From Caenispirillum bisanense (GTDB lineage Bacteria > Pseudomonadota > Alphaproteobacteria > Rhodospirillales > Rhodospirillaceae), in NCBI RefSeq assembly GCF_039523075.1, contig NZ_BAAAEP010000023.1, forward strand, positions 3,687 to 67,686: a DNA stretch of 64,000 nt, in the 5' to 3' direction. Under the pieces are notes generated by a model that did not search any database, was not told the origin of the DNA, and worked only from the letters and a program-made list of their open reading frames with translations. Position numbers and translations under genes: made by a program. Position 1 is the first letter of the stretch; each line of letters begins with the position of its first letter. Shown piece after piece: positions 16,707 to 25,841 of this stretch.

Positions 16707-17885
16707 TTACCAGGGCACGGCGGGGAACCTCTTGTCGGCGGTGGCCGCCTCGGCCGGCCAGACGATCTCCACCCGGTCGCCCTGGTGCTGGCCCATGCGG
16801 TGGGCGAAGTTGGGGTTGTCGCCCTTCTCGTTGAAGGTTACCTCGCCGATCAGGGTATCGGCCTGGATGGCCCGGAGCGCCTGGGCCACCGCCTTGCCGT
16901 TGGTTTCCCCCTTCTCTGCCGCCGCCACCACGGCGTCAATGAGCAGGCGCGTCTGCACATAGCCAAACTGGCCCAGGTAATCGGGCTCCTTGCCGTGCAG
17001 CGTCTTGTAGGTTTCCGAGAAGGCCACCGCCTCGTCACCCGAGAAGCTGACCGGATAGGGCAGCAGCGAGGTGCCGTAGACGTTCTGCATGAGGTCGTGA
17101 AATTCCTGGTTCATCTGGCTGGTGGCGAGCGACCACACCCCGACGACGGCCTTGGCCTCCGGCTTCAGCACGCTGGCGGCGCGGAGAATGCCGACATAGT
17201 CGTTCTCGTACCCGATCATGGCGATGGCTTCCGACCGGTCGCGCAGCTTCACCTTGTTCACGATCGACTTGAAGTCGGTGGTGGAGGCATCGAACTCGTG
17301 CGTCGCCACCTCCACGCCGGCGTCGATCAGGCCCTTCTGGACGAAGTGGGCCATCTCGTCGGTGGCTTCCTTGTTGGAGTAGATGATGGACACCTTCGCG
17401 ACGCCCATCTCCTTCAGCAGGCCCAGCATGGCCTTGCCGTATCCATCGCTGTTGTTGATGCGGAAGAAGGTGTCGAGGCCGCGTTCGGTCAGTTCCGGCG
17501 CCACGCCGCCCGAGGTGATGTAGACAAGGTTGCTTTTCGCCGCCGCTTCCGAGGCCGGGCCGATGATGTTGGAGCCGTAGCCGCCGGTCAGTGCCACCAC
17601 CCCCTGGGAGGCCAGCTTCTCGACCGCCGCCACCGCCTTGGCCGGGTTGCTCTCGTCGTCGATGGTGGCGAGCTTGAACTCGTGCCGGCCCGCCAGTTCC
17701 CGGTTGGCCATGTCGATAGCGACGGTGATGCCCTCGTGCATGCCGGTGCCGACCCGGGCCAGGTTGCCGGTCAGCGGCACCTGAGCGCCCAGAGTAAAGG
17801 TGTCCGCCTGCGCCCCGGTGCCGAGGGCGACGGAAGACAGGATGATGCCGGCGGCGACCCGGCCCAGAATGGTATCGAGTGTCAT
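16707..17885 (-). CDS. LIV-type ABC transporter periplasmic solute-binding protein
   Basis: Periplasmic receptor of the LivHMGF importer. The ATG at 17885 has GGAGGA six bases upstream and opens the signal peptide MTLDTILGRVAAGIILSS, cleaved after AQA; two in-frame upstream ATGs have no such site. 392 residues, the usual size. Peripla_BP_6 features: FTLGAQVPLTGNLARVG at the mature N-terminus, ALTGGYGSNI and YITSGGVAPELTERG in lobe one. Ligand unknown; close similarity to amino-acid binders is not enough to assign it, and the adjacent CoA-dependent catabolic genes make an acid ligand attractive. Confidence 0.92.
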   Translation of the reverse strand: MTLDTILGRVAAGIILSSVALGTGAQADTFTLGAQVPLTGNLARVGTGMHEGITVAIDMANRELAGRHEFKLATIDDESNPAKAVAAVEKLASQGVVALTGGYGSNIIGPASEAAAKSNLVYITSGGVAPELTERGLDTFFRINNSDGYGKAMLGLLKEMGVAKVSIIYSNKEATDEMAHFVQKGLIDAGVEVATHEFDASTTDFKSIVNKVKLRDRSEAIAMIGYENDYVGILRAASVLKPEAKAVVGVWSLATSQMNQEFHDLMQNVYGTSLLPYPVSFSGDEAVAFSETYKTLHGKEPDYLGQFGYVQTRLLIDAVVAAAEKGETNGKAVAQALRAIQADTLIGEVTFNEKGDNPNFAHRMGQHQGDRVEIVWPAEAATADKRFPAVPW

Positions 17886-17935
17886 GCGCTTCCTCCGGTT
17901 CTTCGTCATCTGCCGGTCTTCGCCGGCGTTGCTGG

Positions 17936-17956
17936 GCCGCCTGCAGCACAGGCGGC
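17936..17956 (-). terminator. Intercistronic hairpin between iclR and the binding-protein gene
   Basis: GCCGCCTG and CAGGCGGC form a perfect 8-base stem around a 5-base loop within the 77-base gap. It may reduce read-through from the upstream regulator gene or protect the processed 5' end of the transporter message. Confidence 0.5.
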
Positions 17957-17962
17957 GGACTC

Positions 17963-18784
17963 TCACGGCCGGACCACGCCCATGGTCTGGCGGATGCGAT
18001 CCGCCAGCGCGGCAAGGCGCGGTCCGATATCGTCAATCAGCCGCTCGCGCGGCAGCATGTAAGCCGGGCCGCCGCAGTTGAGGGCAAAGGCGAGCGCCCC
18101 CTCCCCCACCTGCAGCGGCACGCCGACCGCGTTGACTTCCGACTTCCACTCGCCGGCCGACAGGCAGAAGCCGCGGCTGCGCAGATCCTCCCTCGCCTGC
18201 TCGATGCCGTCGCGCACGCGCGGCCAGCGGTCGCCTTCGTGTTCGGCCAGCAGGTCCATGAGGTGGCTGCGCTCGTCGTCGGGCAGCCCGGCCAGGTAAG
18301 CGCGGCCCATGCCCGAGGTGCCGAGCTTGATGTGCGAGCCGACGTCGAGCGCCAGGGTGATGGCGCTGTCGCCGCGGCAGCATTCCACATAAACCATGCT
18401 CATGCGGTCGCGGGTGCCGAGGGCGACGGAGACACCGGAGTAATCCGCCATCTCCTGCATGAGCGGCCGGGCGACATCGCGCACGCCGATGCTGCCGAGG
18501 CAGGTGAAGCCCAGCGACAGCACGCCGATACCCAGCCGGTACTTGCCGACGTCCGGCAGATAGGTGAGGTAGCCGAGGCGGCTGAGCGTGTAGGTCAGGC
18601 GCGAGACCGTCGGCTTCGGCAGGCCGGTGCGGGCGGCGATGTCCTGGTTGCCCAGCGCCGTGTCGCCCTGGCGGAAGGCGCGCAGCACCTCCAGCCCGCG
18701 CGACAGGGCGGTGACGAATTGGGGGTCGCGTTCGGTCGGGTCGATCTCCCGCGTCAGGTCCGGGACCTGGTGCCGCTTCCTCAC
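17963..18784 (-). CDS. IclR family transcriptional regulator (first of two paralogues)
   Basis: 273-residue regulator from a GTG at 18784 that has AAGGAG 8 bases upstream; an alternative ATG at 18880 would add 32 unusual residues. N-terminal winged helix with LGNQDIAARTGLPKPTVSRLTYTL, and a C-terminal GAF-like effector domain. It shares the near-identical recognition helix NQDIAARTGLPKPTVSR with the second IclR gene at 26646-27491, so both probably read the same operator. TTTCG/CGAAA half-sites spaced 10 bases lie upstream of this gene and at the divergent catabolic promoters. It sits between the thiolase and importer genes and is the likely local sensor of the imported acid or its CoA ester. 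Confidence 0.93.
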   Translation of the reverse strand: MRKRHQVPDLTREIDPTERDPQFVTALSRGLEVLRAFRQGDTALGNQDIAARTGLPKPTVSRLTYTLSRLGYLTYLPDVGKYRLGIGVLSLGFTCLGSIGVRDVARPLMQEMADYSGVSVALGTRDRMSMVYVECCRGDSAITLALDVGSHIKLGTSGMGRAYLAGLPDDERSHLMDLLAEHEGDRWPRVRDGIEQAREDLRSRGFCLSAGEWKSEVNAVGVPLQVGEGALAFALNCGGPAYMLPRERLIDDIGPRLAALADRIRQTMGVVRP

Positions 18785-18901
18785 GCCGCCGCTCCTTGCC
18801 GGATGAGCCCGACGGTCGCCGTCCGGCCCCGATGGAGGGCTCCAGGCTGTTCCGTCCTTCTGCGACCTTGTCACGCTCATCGCGGCCCCGTCAATTATTT
18901 T

Positions 18902-18926
18902 TGAAATTCATTTTCGTACAGTGGAA
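18902..18926. promoter_or_regulatory. IclR-type operator upstream of the first iclR gene
   Basis: Half-sites TGAAA (18902-18906), TTTCG (18912-18916) and TGGAA (18922-18926) lie exactly 10 bases apart. The core GAAATTCATTTTCGTA is nearly the same as the operator at 22561-22579. Three half-sites at 10-base spacing resemble the published PcaU/PobR operator plan. Probably mediates autoregulation. Confidence 0.6.
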
Positions 18927-20135
18927 TTAGCCGTCGACGCGCTCCAGCACGGCGGCGATCCCCTGGCCGACGCCGATGCACATGGACACCAGCGCATAGC
19001 GGCCGCCGGTGCGTTCCAGCTGCCGGGTGGCGGTGAGCGCGAGGCGGGCGCCCGACGCCCCCAGCGGGTGGCCGACGGCGATAGCGCCGCCGTTGGGATT
19101 GACGCGGCTGTCGGCGGCGTCGAGGTCGAGCAGCTTGAGACAACCGAGCACCTGGCTCGCGAAGGCCTCGTTGATCTCGACGACGTCCATGTCGGCGAGC
19201 GTCAGGCCGGCGCGGGCGAGAGCCTTCTTCGCCGCCGGCACCGGGCCGAGGCCCATGACCCGCGGCTCCACACCGGCCACGGCGCCGGAGACGACGCGGG
19301 CGCGCGGCCGGGCCCCGACCGCCTCGCCGGCTGCCCGCGAGGCGACGATGAGGGCGGCGGCGCCGTCGTTGATGCCGGAGGCATTGCCGGCGGTGACCAC
19401 GCCGCCGTCGAACAGCGGGCGCAGGCGCTCTAGGGCCTCCAGAGTGGTTTCGGGGCGCGGGTGCTCGTCGGCGCTGACGACGGTGGGCGGCGACTTGCGG
19501 CCGGTCGGCACCTCGGCGGCCAGGATTTCGGCATCGAAGAAACCGGCGGCGCGGGCGCTCTCGAACTTGGTCTGGCTGGCGAGCGCGAAGGCGTCGGCCT
19601 CGGCGCGCGAGATGCCGAGGTCTCGTGCCACGTTGTCGGCGGTTTCCGGCATGGTGTCGCCGCCGTACTGGCGGGTCACCAGCGGGTTGGGGAAACGGGC
19701 GCCCATGGTGGTGTCGTAGATGTGCGCCTGACGGCTGAACGGCGTTTCCGCCTTGCCCATGACGAAGGGCGCCCGGCTCATGCCCTCGACGCCGCCGGCG
19801 ATATAAAGATCACCTTCGCCGGTGCGGATGGCGCGGGCGGTGTCGATGAGAGCGGCGAGGCCGCTCCCGCACAGGCGGTTGACCGTCTGGCCGGCAACCT
19901 CAATGGGCAGGTCGGCGCGCAGCAGGGCGTTGCGGGCGACGTTGCGGCTGTCCTCGCCGGCCTGGTTGGTGCAGCCGATCACCACATCCTCAATGGCGGC
20001 GGCGGCGAAGGGCGAGCGGGCGACCACGGCGGCCAGCACCTGGGCCAGCATGTCGTCGGTGCGCAGCGGCGCGAGGGCGCCGGCATGGCGGCCGAAGGGG
20101 GTGCGCAGGCCGTCGTAGATGAAGGCGTCGGTCAT
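18927..20135 (-). CDS. pcaF: Acetyl-CoA acyltransferase, 3-oxoadipyl-CoA thiolase type
   Basis: Thiolytic cleavage of a 3-oxoacyl-CoA; by similarity to PcaF/PaaJ, 3-oxoadipyl-CoA to succinyl-CoA plus acetyl-CoA. 402 residues, the length of PcaF. Nucleophile Cys89 in NRLCGSG, His356 in GGAIAVGHPLGASGAR and Cys386 in CIGVGQG complete the active site. IYDTTMGARFPNPLV resembles the PcaF/PaaJ-specific loop rather than acetoacetyl-CoA thiolase. Follows the 3-hydroxyacyl-CoA dehydrogenase gene by 36 bases on the same strand. Substrate choice among 3-oxoadipyl-CoA and related acyl-CoAs is inferred. Confidence 0.88.
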   Translation of the reverse strand: MTDAFIYDGLRTPFGRHAGALAPLRTDDMLAQVLAAVVARSPFAAAAIEDVVIGCTNQAGEDSRNVARNALLRADLPIEVAGQTVNRLCGSGLAALIDTARAIRTGEGDLYIAGGVEGMSRAPFVMGKAETPFSRQAHIYDTTMGARFPNPLVTRQYGGDTMPETADNVARDLGISRAEADAFALASQTKFESARAAGFFDAEILAAEVPTGRKSPPTVVSADEHPRPETTLEALERLRPLFDGGVVTAGNASGINDGAAALIVASRAAGEAVGARPRARVVSGAVAGVEPRVMGLGPVPAAKKALARAGLTLADMDVVEINEAFASQVLGCLKLLDLDAADSRVNPNGGAIAVGHPLGASGARLALTATRQLERTGGRYALVSMCIGVGQGIAAVLERVDG

Positions 20136-20171
20136 GGGGCGGTTCCGTCCGTGTCTTGATCTGGGGGCGCG

Positions 20172-21734
20172 TTAGGCTTCCGGGGTGGTCAGCGGCACGT
20201 CGAGCAGGGCGCGGCGCTTCAGCCAGGGACTGGGGCGGTAGCGCGGATCACGGTAGAAGGCGTGCAGCGCTTCCAGGATCTCCAGGATGCGCCGCGGCCC
20301 AATCTCATCACCGAACCGCAGCGAACCGCGCGGATAGCCGAGGCCCACCTCGACGGCGATGTTGACGTCCTCGGGCGCGGCGATGCGCTGCTGGGCGATG
20401 TCAGCGCCAACGTTGACGATGCCGGCCACCATGCGCTGGGCGATGAAGCCGGGGCTGTCGTGGATGACCGTCACCGCGCTGCCATCGGCGGCGAGCAGGG
20501 CGTGGGCGAGGTCGCGGCAGGTGGCTTCCGTGATCGGCGTGCCCATGATGGTGCGGCGGCCGCGCAGGTCGAACAGCATGTCGACGGCGACCACGCGGCG
20601 GGCGTCGAGCCCTTCATCCACGGCGCTGGTGGTGGCGTCGGCGCCGAAGGGGGTGACGAGGCAGAGCGCCTCCGCCGAGGGCGCGTCGCCGGCTTCGACG
20701 GTGGCGCCGGCCTCGCGCAGCACGGCGCGCAGGCGCTCGGCGGCGGCGGGGTGGCGGTCGCTCACCCACACCGGGCGGGCGTCGGCGGCGACGGACGGCA
20801 CGGCGGGCTCGGCCGGCATGGCGGGCTTGCCGTCGGCGTATTCATAGAACCCGTGGCCGGTCTTGCGGCCGTAGAGCCCCGCCATCTGGCGCTGCTTGCC
20901 GATGTAGCTGGGGCGGTAGCGCGGTTCCTCGTAATACTGGTGGTAAATCGACTCGATCACCGTCTGCGACACGTCGAGGCCCGTCAGGTCGAGCAGGGCG
21001 AAGGGGCCCATGCGGAAGCCGGCGGCCTCGGTCATCACCCGGTCGATGTCGGCGAAGGAGGCGATGCCCTCGCTCACGATGCGCATGGCCTCGGTGCCGA
21101 AGGCGCGGCCGGCGTGGTTGACCAGGAAACCCGGCGTGTCGGTCGCCAGCACCGGCCAATGACCGAGGCGGCGGCCGAGCGCCATGAGGGCATCCACCGC
21201 CCAGGTCTCTGTTAGCGTACCGCCGATCACCTCCACCAGCCGCATGAGCGGCACCGGGTTGAAGAAGTGGAAGCCGGCGATGCGGCCGGGCCTCTGCGCC
21301 CCGGCGGCAAATCCGGTGACCGACAGGGACGAGGTATTGGTGGCGATGATGCAGCGCGCATCCACCGCCGCCTCCAGCCCGTCGCGCACGGCGTGCTTGA
21401 TCTCCATGCGCTCGGCGACGGCCTCAACCACCACATGGCAGGGAGTGAAGGCGGCATAGCCGGCGTCCGGGCCGGCGTCGGTGCGGTGCACGCGGGAAGC
21501 GGCTTTCTCGGCTTCGGCCTCGGTGAGCGTGCCCTTGGCGGCCTTGCGGCGGAGCATGTCGGCAACGAAGGCGCAAGCCTCGTCCACCGCCTCGCGGCGG
21601 GCGTCGGCGAGCAGCACGGTGATGCCGGCCTCGGCGGCGATCTGGGCGATGCCGCGCCCCATGATGCCGGCCCCGACGATGCCAAGGACGAGATCGGGGC
21701 GGGCGGCGTCGAGGACGGTCGACGGAGCGGTCAT
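20172..21734 (-). CDS. paaH: 3-hydroxyacyl-CoA dehydrogenase, PaaH type
   Basis: NAD-dependent oxidation of 3-hydroxyacyl-CoA, such as 3-hydroxyadipyl-CoA. 520 residues. NAD-binding GIVGAGIMGRGIAQIAAEAG at 19-38, catalytic His in FHFFNPVPLMRLVEV, then the first helical 3HCDH domain (GFLVNHAGRAF), a second degenerate Rossmann-like stretch, and a second helical domain (GFIAQRMVAGIVN) near the C-terminus. This duplicated layout is that of PaaH and related PHB-type dehydrogenases. Between the hydratase (27 bases upstream) and thiolase genes; the three form a minimal beta-oxidation operon. Confidence 0.92.
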   Translation of the reverse strand: MTAPSTVLDAARPDLVLGIVGAGIMGRGIAQIAAEAGITVLLADARREAVDEACAFVADMLRRKAAKGTLTEAEAEKAASRVHRTDAGPDAGYAAFTPCHVVVEAVAERMEIKHAVRDGLEAAVDARCIIATNTSSLSVTGFAAGAQRPGRIAGFHFFNPVPLMRLVEVIGGTLTETWAVDALMALGRRLGHWPVLATDTPGFLVNHAGRAFGTEAMRIVSEGIASFADIDRVMTEAAGFRMGPFALLDLTGLDVSQTVIESIYHQYYEEPRYRPSYIGKQRQMAGLYGRKTGHGFYEYADGKPAMPAEPAVPSVAADARPVWVSDRHPAAAERLRAVLREAGATVEAGDAPSAEALCLVTPFGADATTSAVDEGLDARRVVAVDMLFDLRGRRTIMGTPITEATCRDLAHALLAADGSAVTVIHDSPGFIAQRMVAGIVNVGADIAQQRIAAPEDVNIAVEVGLGYPRGSLRFGDEIGPRRILEILEALHAFYRDPRYRPSPWLKRRALLDVPLTTPEA

Positions 21735-21761
21735 GACGGCGGGTTCCTTGGTCGACAGGGC

Positions 21762-22538
21762 TCAGCGGCCGGTGAAGGTGGGGCGGCGCTTCTCGATGAA
21801 GGCGGCCATGCCTTCCTTCTGGTCGGCGGTGTCGAACAGCAGCTGGAAGGCCTGACGCTCGATGAGCAGGCCGGCGTCCAGCGTCTGGTCGGCGCCGGCT
21901 AGCACCGCTTCCTTGATCTTGCGGGCGGCGAGTGGCGGCAGGCGGGCGATGCTGGCCGCGATCTCGACGGCGCGGTGGAGGGTGCGGTCGTCGGGCACCA
22001 CTTCCGTCACCAGGCCCATGGCCTCGGCCTCGGCGGCGGTGACCGGCTCGCCGGTGAGCAGGATCTTCATGGCCTTGAACTTGCCGACGGCGCGCACGAG
22101 GCGCTGGGTGCCGCCAGCACCGGGCATGATGCCGACCTTGATTTCCGGCTGGCCGAACCTGGCCCCCTCTCCGGCGACGATGACGTCGGCATGCATGGCC
22201 AGCTCGCAGCCGCCGCCCAGCGCCCAGCCGTTGACGGCCGCGACGAGGGGCTTCGGGAAGTCCTTCACCGGCGCCCACAGGCGTTCGGAGGCGCGCAGCA
22301 TCATGTCGGTGGGCGAGGCCTCGGCCATGGCCTTGATGTCGGCCCCGGCGGCGAAGACGTCCGACCCGCCAGTCAGCACCACGGCGCGCACCGACTCGTC
22401 GGCGGCGAGTGCGGTGAAGTGGGCCGCCAGCTCCTCGCGCAGGGCCGGGGACAGGGCGTTGCGCGCCTCCGGCCGGTTCAGGCGCAGCAGGGCGACGCCT
22501 CCGTCCAGGGTCTCGCGCAGCACGGCGGGTTCCGCCAT
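21762..22538 (-). CDS. paaF: Enoyl-CoA hydratase, PaaF-like
   Basis: Crotonase-family hydratase, 258 residues, adding water to a 2,3-dehydroacyl-CoA. Start ATG behind GGGAGGAT. Oxyanion-hole segments AAGADIKAM and NGWALGGGCELAM, with catalytic Glu in CELAM and the second Glu in GQPEIKVGIMPGAGGTQRL. First gene of the leftward operon hydratase-dehydrogenase-thiolase, divergent from the acyl-CoA dehydrogenase across an IclR-type operator. Confidence 0.92.
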   Translation of the reverse strand: MAEPAVLRETLDGGVALLRLNRPEARNALSPALREELAAHFTALAADESVRAVVLTGGSDVFAAGADIKAMAEASPTDMMLRASERLWAPVKDFPKPLVAAVNGWALGGGCELAMHADVIVAGEGARFGQPEIKVGIMPGAGGTQRLVRAVGKFKAMKILLTGEPVTAAEAEAMGLVTEVVPDDRTLHRAVEIAASIARLPPLAARKIKEAVLAGADQTLDAGLLIERQAFQLLFDTADQKEGMAAFIEKRRPTFTGR

Positions 22539-22552
22539 CCGATCCTCCCTTG

Positions 22553-22620
22553 TTTCGTTCTACGAAATTCAATTTCGTATTCTTGACGGGCATCGTAGAT
22601 CGTGCCACCGTCGGCGGCAA
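22553..22620. promoter_or_regulatory. Divergent catabolic promoter with three-half-site IclR-type operator
   Basis: TTTCG (22553-22557), CGAAA (22563-22567) and TTTCG (22573-22577) are spaced exactly 10 bases. The last two form the perfect palindrome TACGAAATTCAATTTCGTA (22561-22579). For the leftward operon, TTGCCG (22615-22620, minus strand) and TACGAT (22592-22597) are 17 bases apart, placing the operator just downstream of the start of transcription. A further short palindrome TTTCGAAA is at 22627-22634. The arrangement suggests joint control of both operons. Confidence 0.7.
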
Positions 22621-22678
22621 CAGGTTTTTCGAAACTGTTTTTCACGATGCAAAATAAACACGAGGAAGGTCCGAGATC

Positions 22679-23839
22679 ATGGCGTTGGACACCGAAACCC
22701 TGAACCAGCTCCTCGACACCGTCGGCCGCTTCGTCGAGCAGCGCCTCCGCCCGCTGGAACAGCGCGTGGCGGAAGAGGACCGCATCCCCGACGACGTGAT
22801 TCAGGAGATGCGCGACCTCGGCCTGTTCGGCCTGTCGATCCCCGAGGAGTTCGGCGGCCTCGGCCTGACCATGAGCGAAGAGGTGCAGGTGGCCTTCCGC
22901 CTCGGCCGCACGTCGCCGGCCTTCCGCTCGCTCATCGGCACCAACAACGGCATCGGCTCGCAGGGCATCGTCATCGACGGCACCGACGAGCAGAAGGCCC
23001 ACTACCTGCCCAAGCTGGCGGCCGGCGAGCTGATCGGCTCGTTCTGCCTGACCGAGCCCAACAGCGGCTCCGACGCTGGCTCGCTGCGCACCAGCGCGCG
23101 GCGCGACGGCACCGACTTCATCCTGAACGGCACCAAGCGCTACATCACCAATGCGCCGCAGGCGGGCGTCTTCACCGTCTTCGCCCGCACCGAGCCCGAA
23201 AGCCGCGACGCCCGCGGCGTGACCGCCTTCGTGGTCGATGCGAACCTGCCCGGCATCAGCCTCGGCCCTGTCGACAAGAAGATGGGTCAGAAGGGCGCCC
23301 ATACCTGCGACGTCATCTTCGAGGATGTGCGGGTGCCGGACAGCGCCATCATCGGCGGCCCGGCGCGCCTCAACCAGGGCTTCAAGACGGCGATGAAGGT
23401 GCTCGACCGCGGCCGCCTGCACATCGGCGCCGTGTGCTGCGGCGTCTCCGAGCGGCTGATCGAGGACGCCCTGCGCTACGCCATAGAACGCAAGCAGTTC
23501 GGCCAGCCCATCGCCGAGTTCCAGCTGATCCAGGCCATGCTCGCCGACAGCAAGGCGGAAAGCTACGCCGCCCGCTGCATGGTGGAGGAAACGGCGCGCC
23601 GCAAGGAAGCCGGCATCAACGTCTCCACCGAAGCGGCCTGCTGCAAGATGTTCGCGACGGAAATGGTCGGCCGCGTCGCCGACCGCGCCGTGCAGATCCA
23701 TGGCGGCGCCGGCTACATCGCCGACTACGACGTGGAGCGCTTCTACCGCGACGTCCGCCTGTTCCGCATCTACGAGGGCACCACCCAGATCCAGCAGTTG
23801 GTCATCGCCCGCAACATGATCCGCGAGGCGCAGGCATGA
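22679..23839 (+). CDS. Acyl-CoA dehydrogenase
   Basis: FAD flavoenzyme making the 2,3-double bond in an acyl-CoA, 386 residues, start ATG behind GAGGAAGG. FAD/substrate motifs FCLTEPNSGSDAGSL and KRYITNAPQAGVFTVFAR are clear; the catalytic base is Glu366 in FRIYEGTTQIQ, the position used by short- and medium-chain enzymes. First gene of the rightward operon with the CoA ligase, thioesterase and second hydratase. Together with PaaF, PaaH and PcaF it completes one beta-oxidation round. Confidence 0.93.
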   Translation: MALDTETLNQLLDTVGRFVEQRLRPLEQRVAEEDRIPDDVIQEMRDLGLFGLSIPEEFGGLGLTMSEEVQVAFRLGRTSPAFRSLIGTNNGIGSQGIVIDGTDEQKAHYLPKLAAGELIGSFCLTEPNSGSDAGSLRTSARRDGTDFILNGTKRYITNAPQAGVFTVFARTEPESRDARGVTAFVVDANLPGISLGPVDKKMGQKGAHTCDVIFEDVRVPDSAIIGGPARLNQGFKTAMKVLDRGRLHIGAVCCGVSERLIEDALRYAIERKQFGQPIAEFQLIQAMLADSKAESYAARCMVEETARRKEAGINVSTEAACCKMFATEMVGRVADRAVQIHGGAGYIADYDVERFYRDVRLFRIYEGTTQIQQLVIARNMIREAQA

Positions 23840-25410
23840 GCGGCGGCGGCGACGAAACCGTTGACCTCGCCGCCTTCCCGCGCCGCATCCACCAGCTGCC
23901 CGACCGCTGGCGGCGGGAGCGCCCGACGGCCCCGGCACTGATCGACTTCGACGGCCGGGAGGTGGATTACGCCGGGCTCGGCGCGGCGGTGGACGCGGCG
24001 GAGCGGGTGCTGCGCGCGGCCGGCGTGCGCGGCGGCGACCGGGTGATGCTGCTCAACGAGAACTCGGTGGCGACCGGCGCCTTCCTGTTCGCCTGTTCGC
24101 GGCTGGACGCCTGGGCGGTGCTGCTGAACGCCCGGCTGGCGGCGCCGGAGGTGGCGCGCATCCGCGACCACTGCCGGCCGCGCGCCCTGGTCTTCACCCA
24201 CCTGTGTTCGCGCGATGCCGCCCGCCACGGCGCGGATGCCGGCGCGGTGGAGGTGACGGACGCCAGCTTCGGCGCCATCCTGGTCGCCGGCAACCTGGAG
24301 GCGGAGCCGGAGCCGGTGAGCGACGACCCCGCCGGTCAGGTGGCGGCCATGATCTATACCTCGGGCACCACTGGCCAGCCCAAGGGCGTGATGCTGACGC
24401 ACCGCAACGTGCTTTACATCGCCATCGTCTCGGGCCGCCAGCGGGCGCTCGGGCCGGACGACCGGGTTTATGCCGTACTGCCCATCAGCCACGTCTTCGG
24501 GCTCGCCTCCACCTTCCTCGGCACGGTCAATGCCGGCGGCTGCCTGCTGCTGGTGCCCAAGTTCGACCCCGCCCACCTGGCCGACGCGCTGGCCGGCGGC
24601 GTGACCGTGTTCCAGGGCGTGCCGGCCATGTACGCCAAGCTGCTGGAATACCTGGAAGGCGCCGGCCGCTCGCTGGAGGTGCCGCGGCTGCGCTACATGT
24701 CGTCGGGCGGGGCGCCGCTCGACCTCGACTGGAAGCGCCGCATCGAGGCCCGCTTCGGCCTCGCCCTCAACAACGGCTACGGCCTGACGGAGGCCTCGCC
24801 CACCGTATCGCAGACCCGCATCGACGGCCGCCGCGACGACGACAGCATCGGCCCTGCCCTGCCCGGCCTGACCGTGCGCATTGTCGACCCCAGCGGCCAC
24901 GACGTACCCGAGGGCGAGGTGGGCGAACTGTGGGTGCGCGGCCCCAACATCATGAAGGGCTACTACCGCGATCCCGCCGCCACCGCCGCCACCGTCACCC
25001 CGGACGGCTGGCTGAAGACCGGCGACCTGTGCCGCCGCGACCCCGACGGCGCTCTGTTCCTGGTCGGCCGGGCCAAGGAACTCATCATCCGTTCGGGCTT
25101 CAACGTCTACCCACCGGAGGTGGAAACGGCGCTCAACGCCCATCCCGCCGTCACCCACAGCGCCGTGGTCGGCCGCCGTGTCTCCGGCAACGAGGAAGTC
25201 ATCGCCTTTGTCGAAGCGGTGCCCGGATCGGGCGTCGACGAGGCGGCGCTGAAGGACTTCGTGAAGGAGCGCCTGGCGCCCTACAAGCGGCCGCAGCGTA
25301 TCTTCGTGGTGGAAGCCATGCCGGCCTCGGCCACCGGCAAGGTGCAGAAGCATCGCCTCACCCTGCTGGCGGAGGAGATGTGCGCAGCGGACGGAGAGAC
25401 AGGGGCATGA
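23836..25410 (+). CDS. AMP-forming acyl-CoA synthetase (CoA ligase)
   Basis: ATP-dependent activation of a carboxylic acid to its CoA thioester, 524 residues, start overlapping the acyl-CoA dehydrogenase stop (ATGA). P-loop-like YTSGTTGQPKGVMLTH at about 175-190, adenylate-binding NNGYGLTEASP, hinge motif GWLKTGDLCRRDPDG, and catalytic Lys in ATGKVQKHRL near the C-terminus. Class I ligase family covering medium-chain, aromatic and dicarboxylic acids; the specific acid is not deducible. Its position makes it the entry enzyme of the pathway. Confidence 0.93.
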   Translation: MSGGGDETVDLAAFPRRIHQLPDRWRRERPTAPALIDFDGREVDYAGLGAAVDAAERVLRAAGVRGGDRVMLLNENSVATGAFLFACSRLDAWAVLLNARLAAPEVARIRDHCRPRALVFTHLCSRDAARHGADAGAVEVTDASFGAILVAGNLEAEPEPVSDDPAGQVAAMIYTSGTTGQPKGVMLTHRNVLYIAIVSGRQRALGPDDRVYAVLPISHVFGLASTFLGTVNAGGCLLLVPKFDPAHLADALAGGVTVFQGVPAMYAKLLEYLEGAGRSLEVPRLRYMSSGGAPLDLDWKRRIEARFGLALNNGYGLTEASPTVSQTRIDGRRDDDSIGPALPGLTVRIVDPSGHDVPEGEVGELWVRGPNIMKGYYRDPAATAATVTPDGWLKTGDLCRRDPDGALFLVGRAKELIIRSGFNVYPPEVETALNAHPAVTHSAVVGRRVSGNEEVIAFVEAVPGSGVDEAALKDFVKERLAPYKRPQRIFVVEAMPASATGKVQKHRLTLLAEEMCAADGETGA

Positions 25411-25841
25411 CCGACAACCTCGCCTGGGAACAGGCCAACGGCAGCGGCCTGCAGGCCTTGCTCGGCTACCGGCTGGTTACGTGGGAACCCGACCGGGCGG
25501 TGGTGGAGCTGGAGGTCGGGCCGCAGCACCTCAACCGTGCCGGCCTGCTGCACGGCGGCGTGCTCACCACGGTGCTCGATACCGCCAGCGGCTATGCCGG
25601 CTGCTTCTGTCCGGTACCGGGCCACATCCGGCGCACCCTGACCCTGTCGCTCACTACCAACTACCTGGGCCAGATGCGCGAGGGCCTCTTGCGGGTGGAG
25701 GCGCGCACGCGCGGCGGCGGGCGGCGGCTCTACTTCGTCGACGCCACCGCCATCGACGGCGACGGCACCCCCATCGCCACCTCCACCGGCACCTTCCGCT
25801 ATCACCGCGGCAGCGAAACCGCGGAGGGCACGCCGCGATGA
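25407..25841 (+). CDS. PaaI family acyl-CoA thioesterase
   Basis: Hot-dog-fold thioesterase, 144 residues, ATGA overlap with the ligase gene. The family signature HLNRAGLLHGGVLTTVLDTASGYA contains the HGG motif and the downstream Asp used in catalysis. In phenylacetate pathways PaaI rescues CoA from dead-end thioesters; a similar housekeeping role for this pathway is likely. Confidence 0.9.
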   Translation: MTDNLAWEQANGSGLQALLGYRLVTWEPDRAVVELEVGPQHLNRAGLLHGGVLTTVLDTASGYAGCFCPVPGHIRRTLTLSLTTNYLGQMREGLLRVEARTRGGGRRLYFVDATAIDGDGTPIATSTGTFRYHRGSETAEGTPR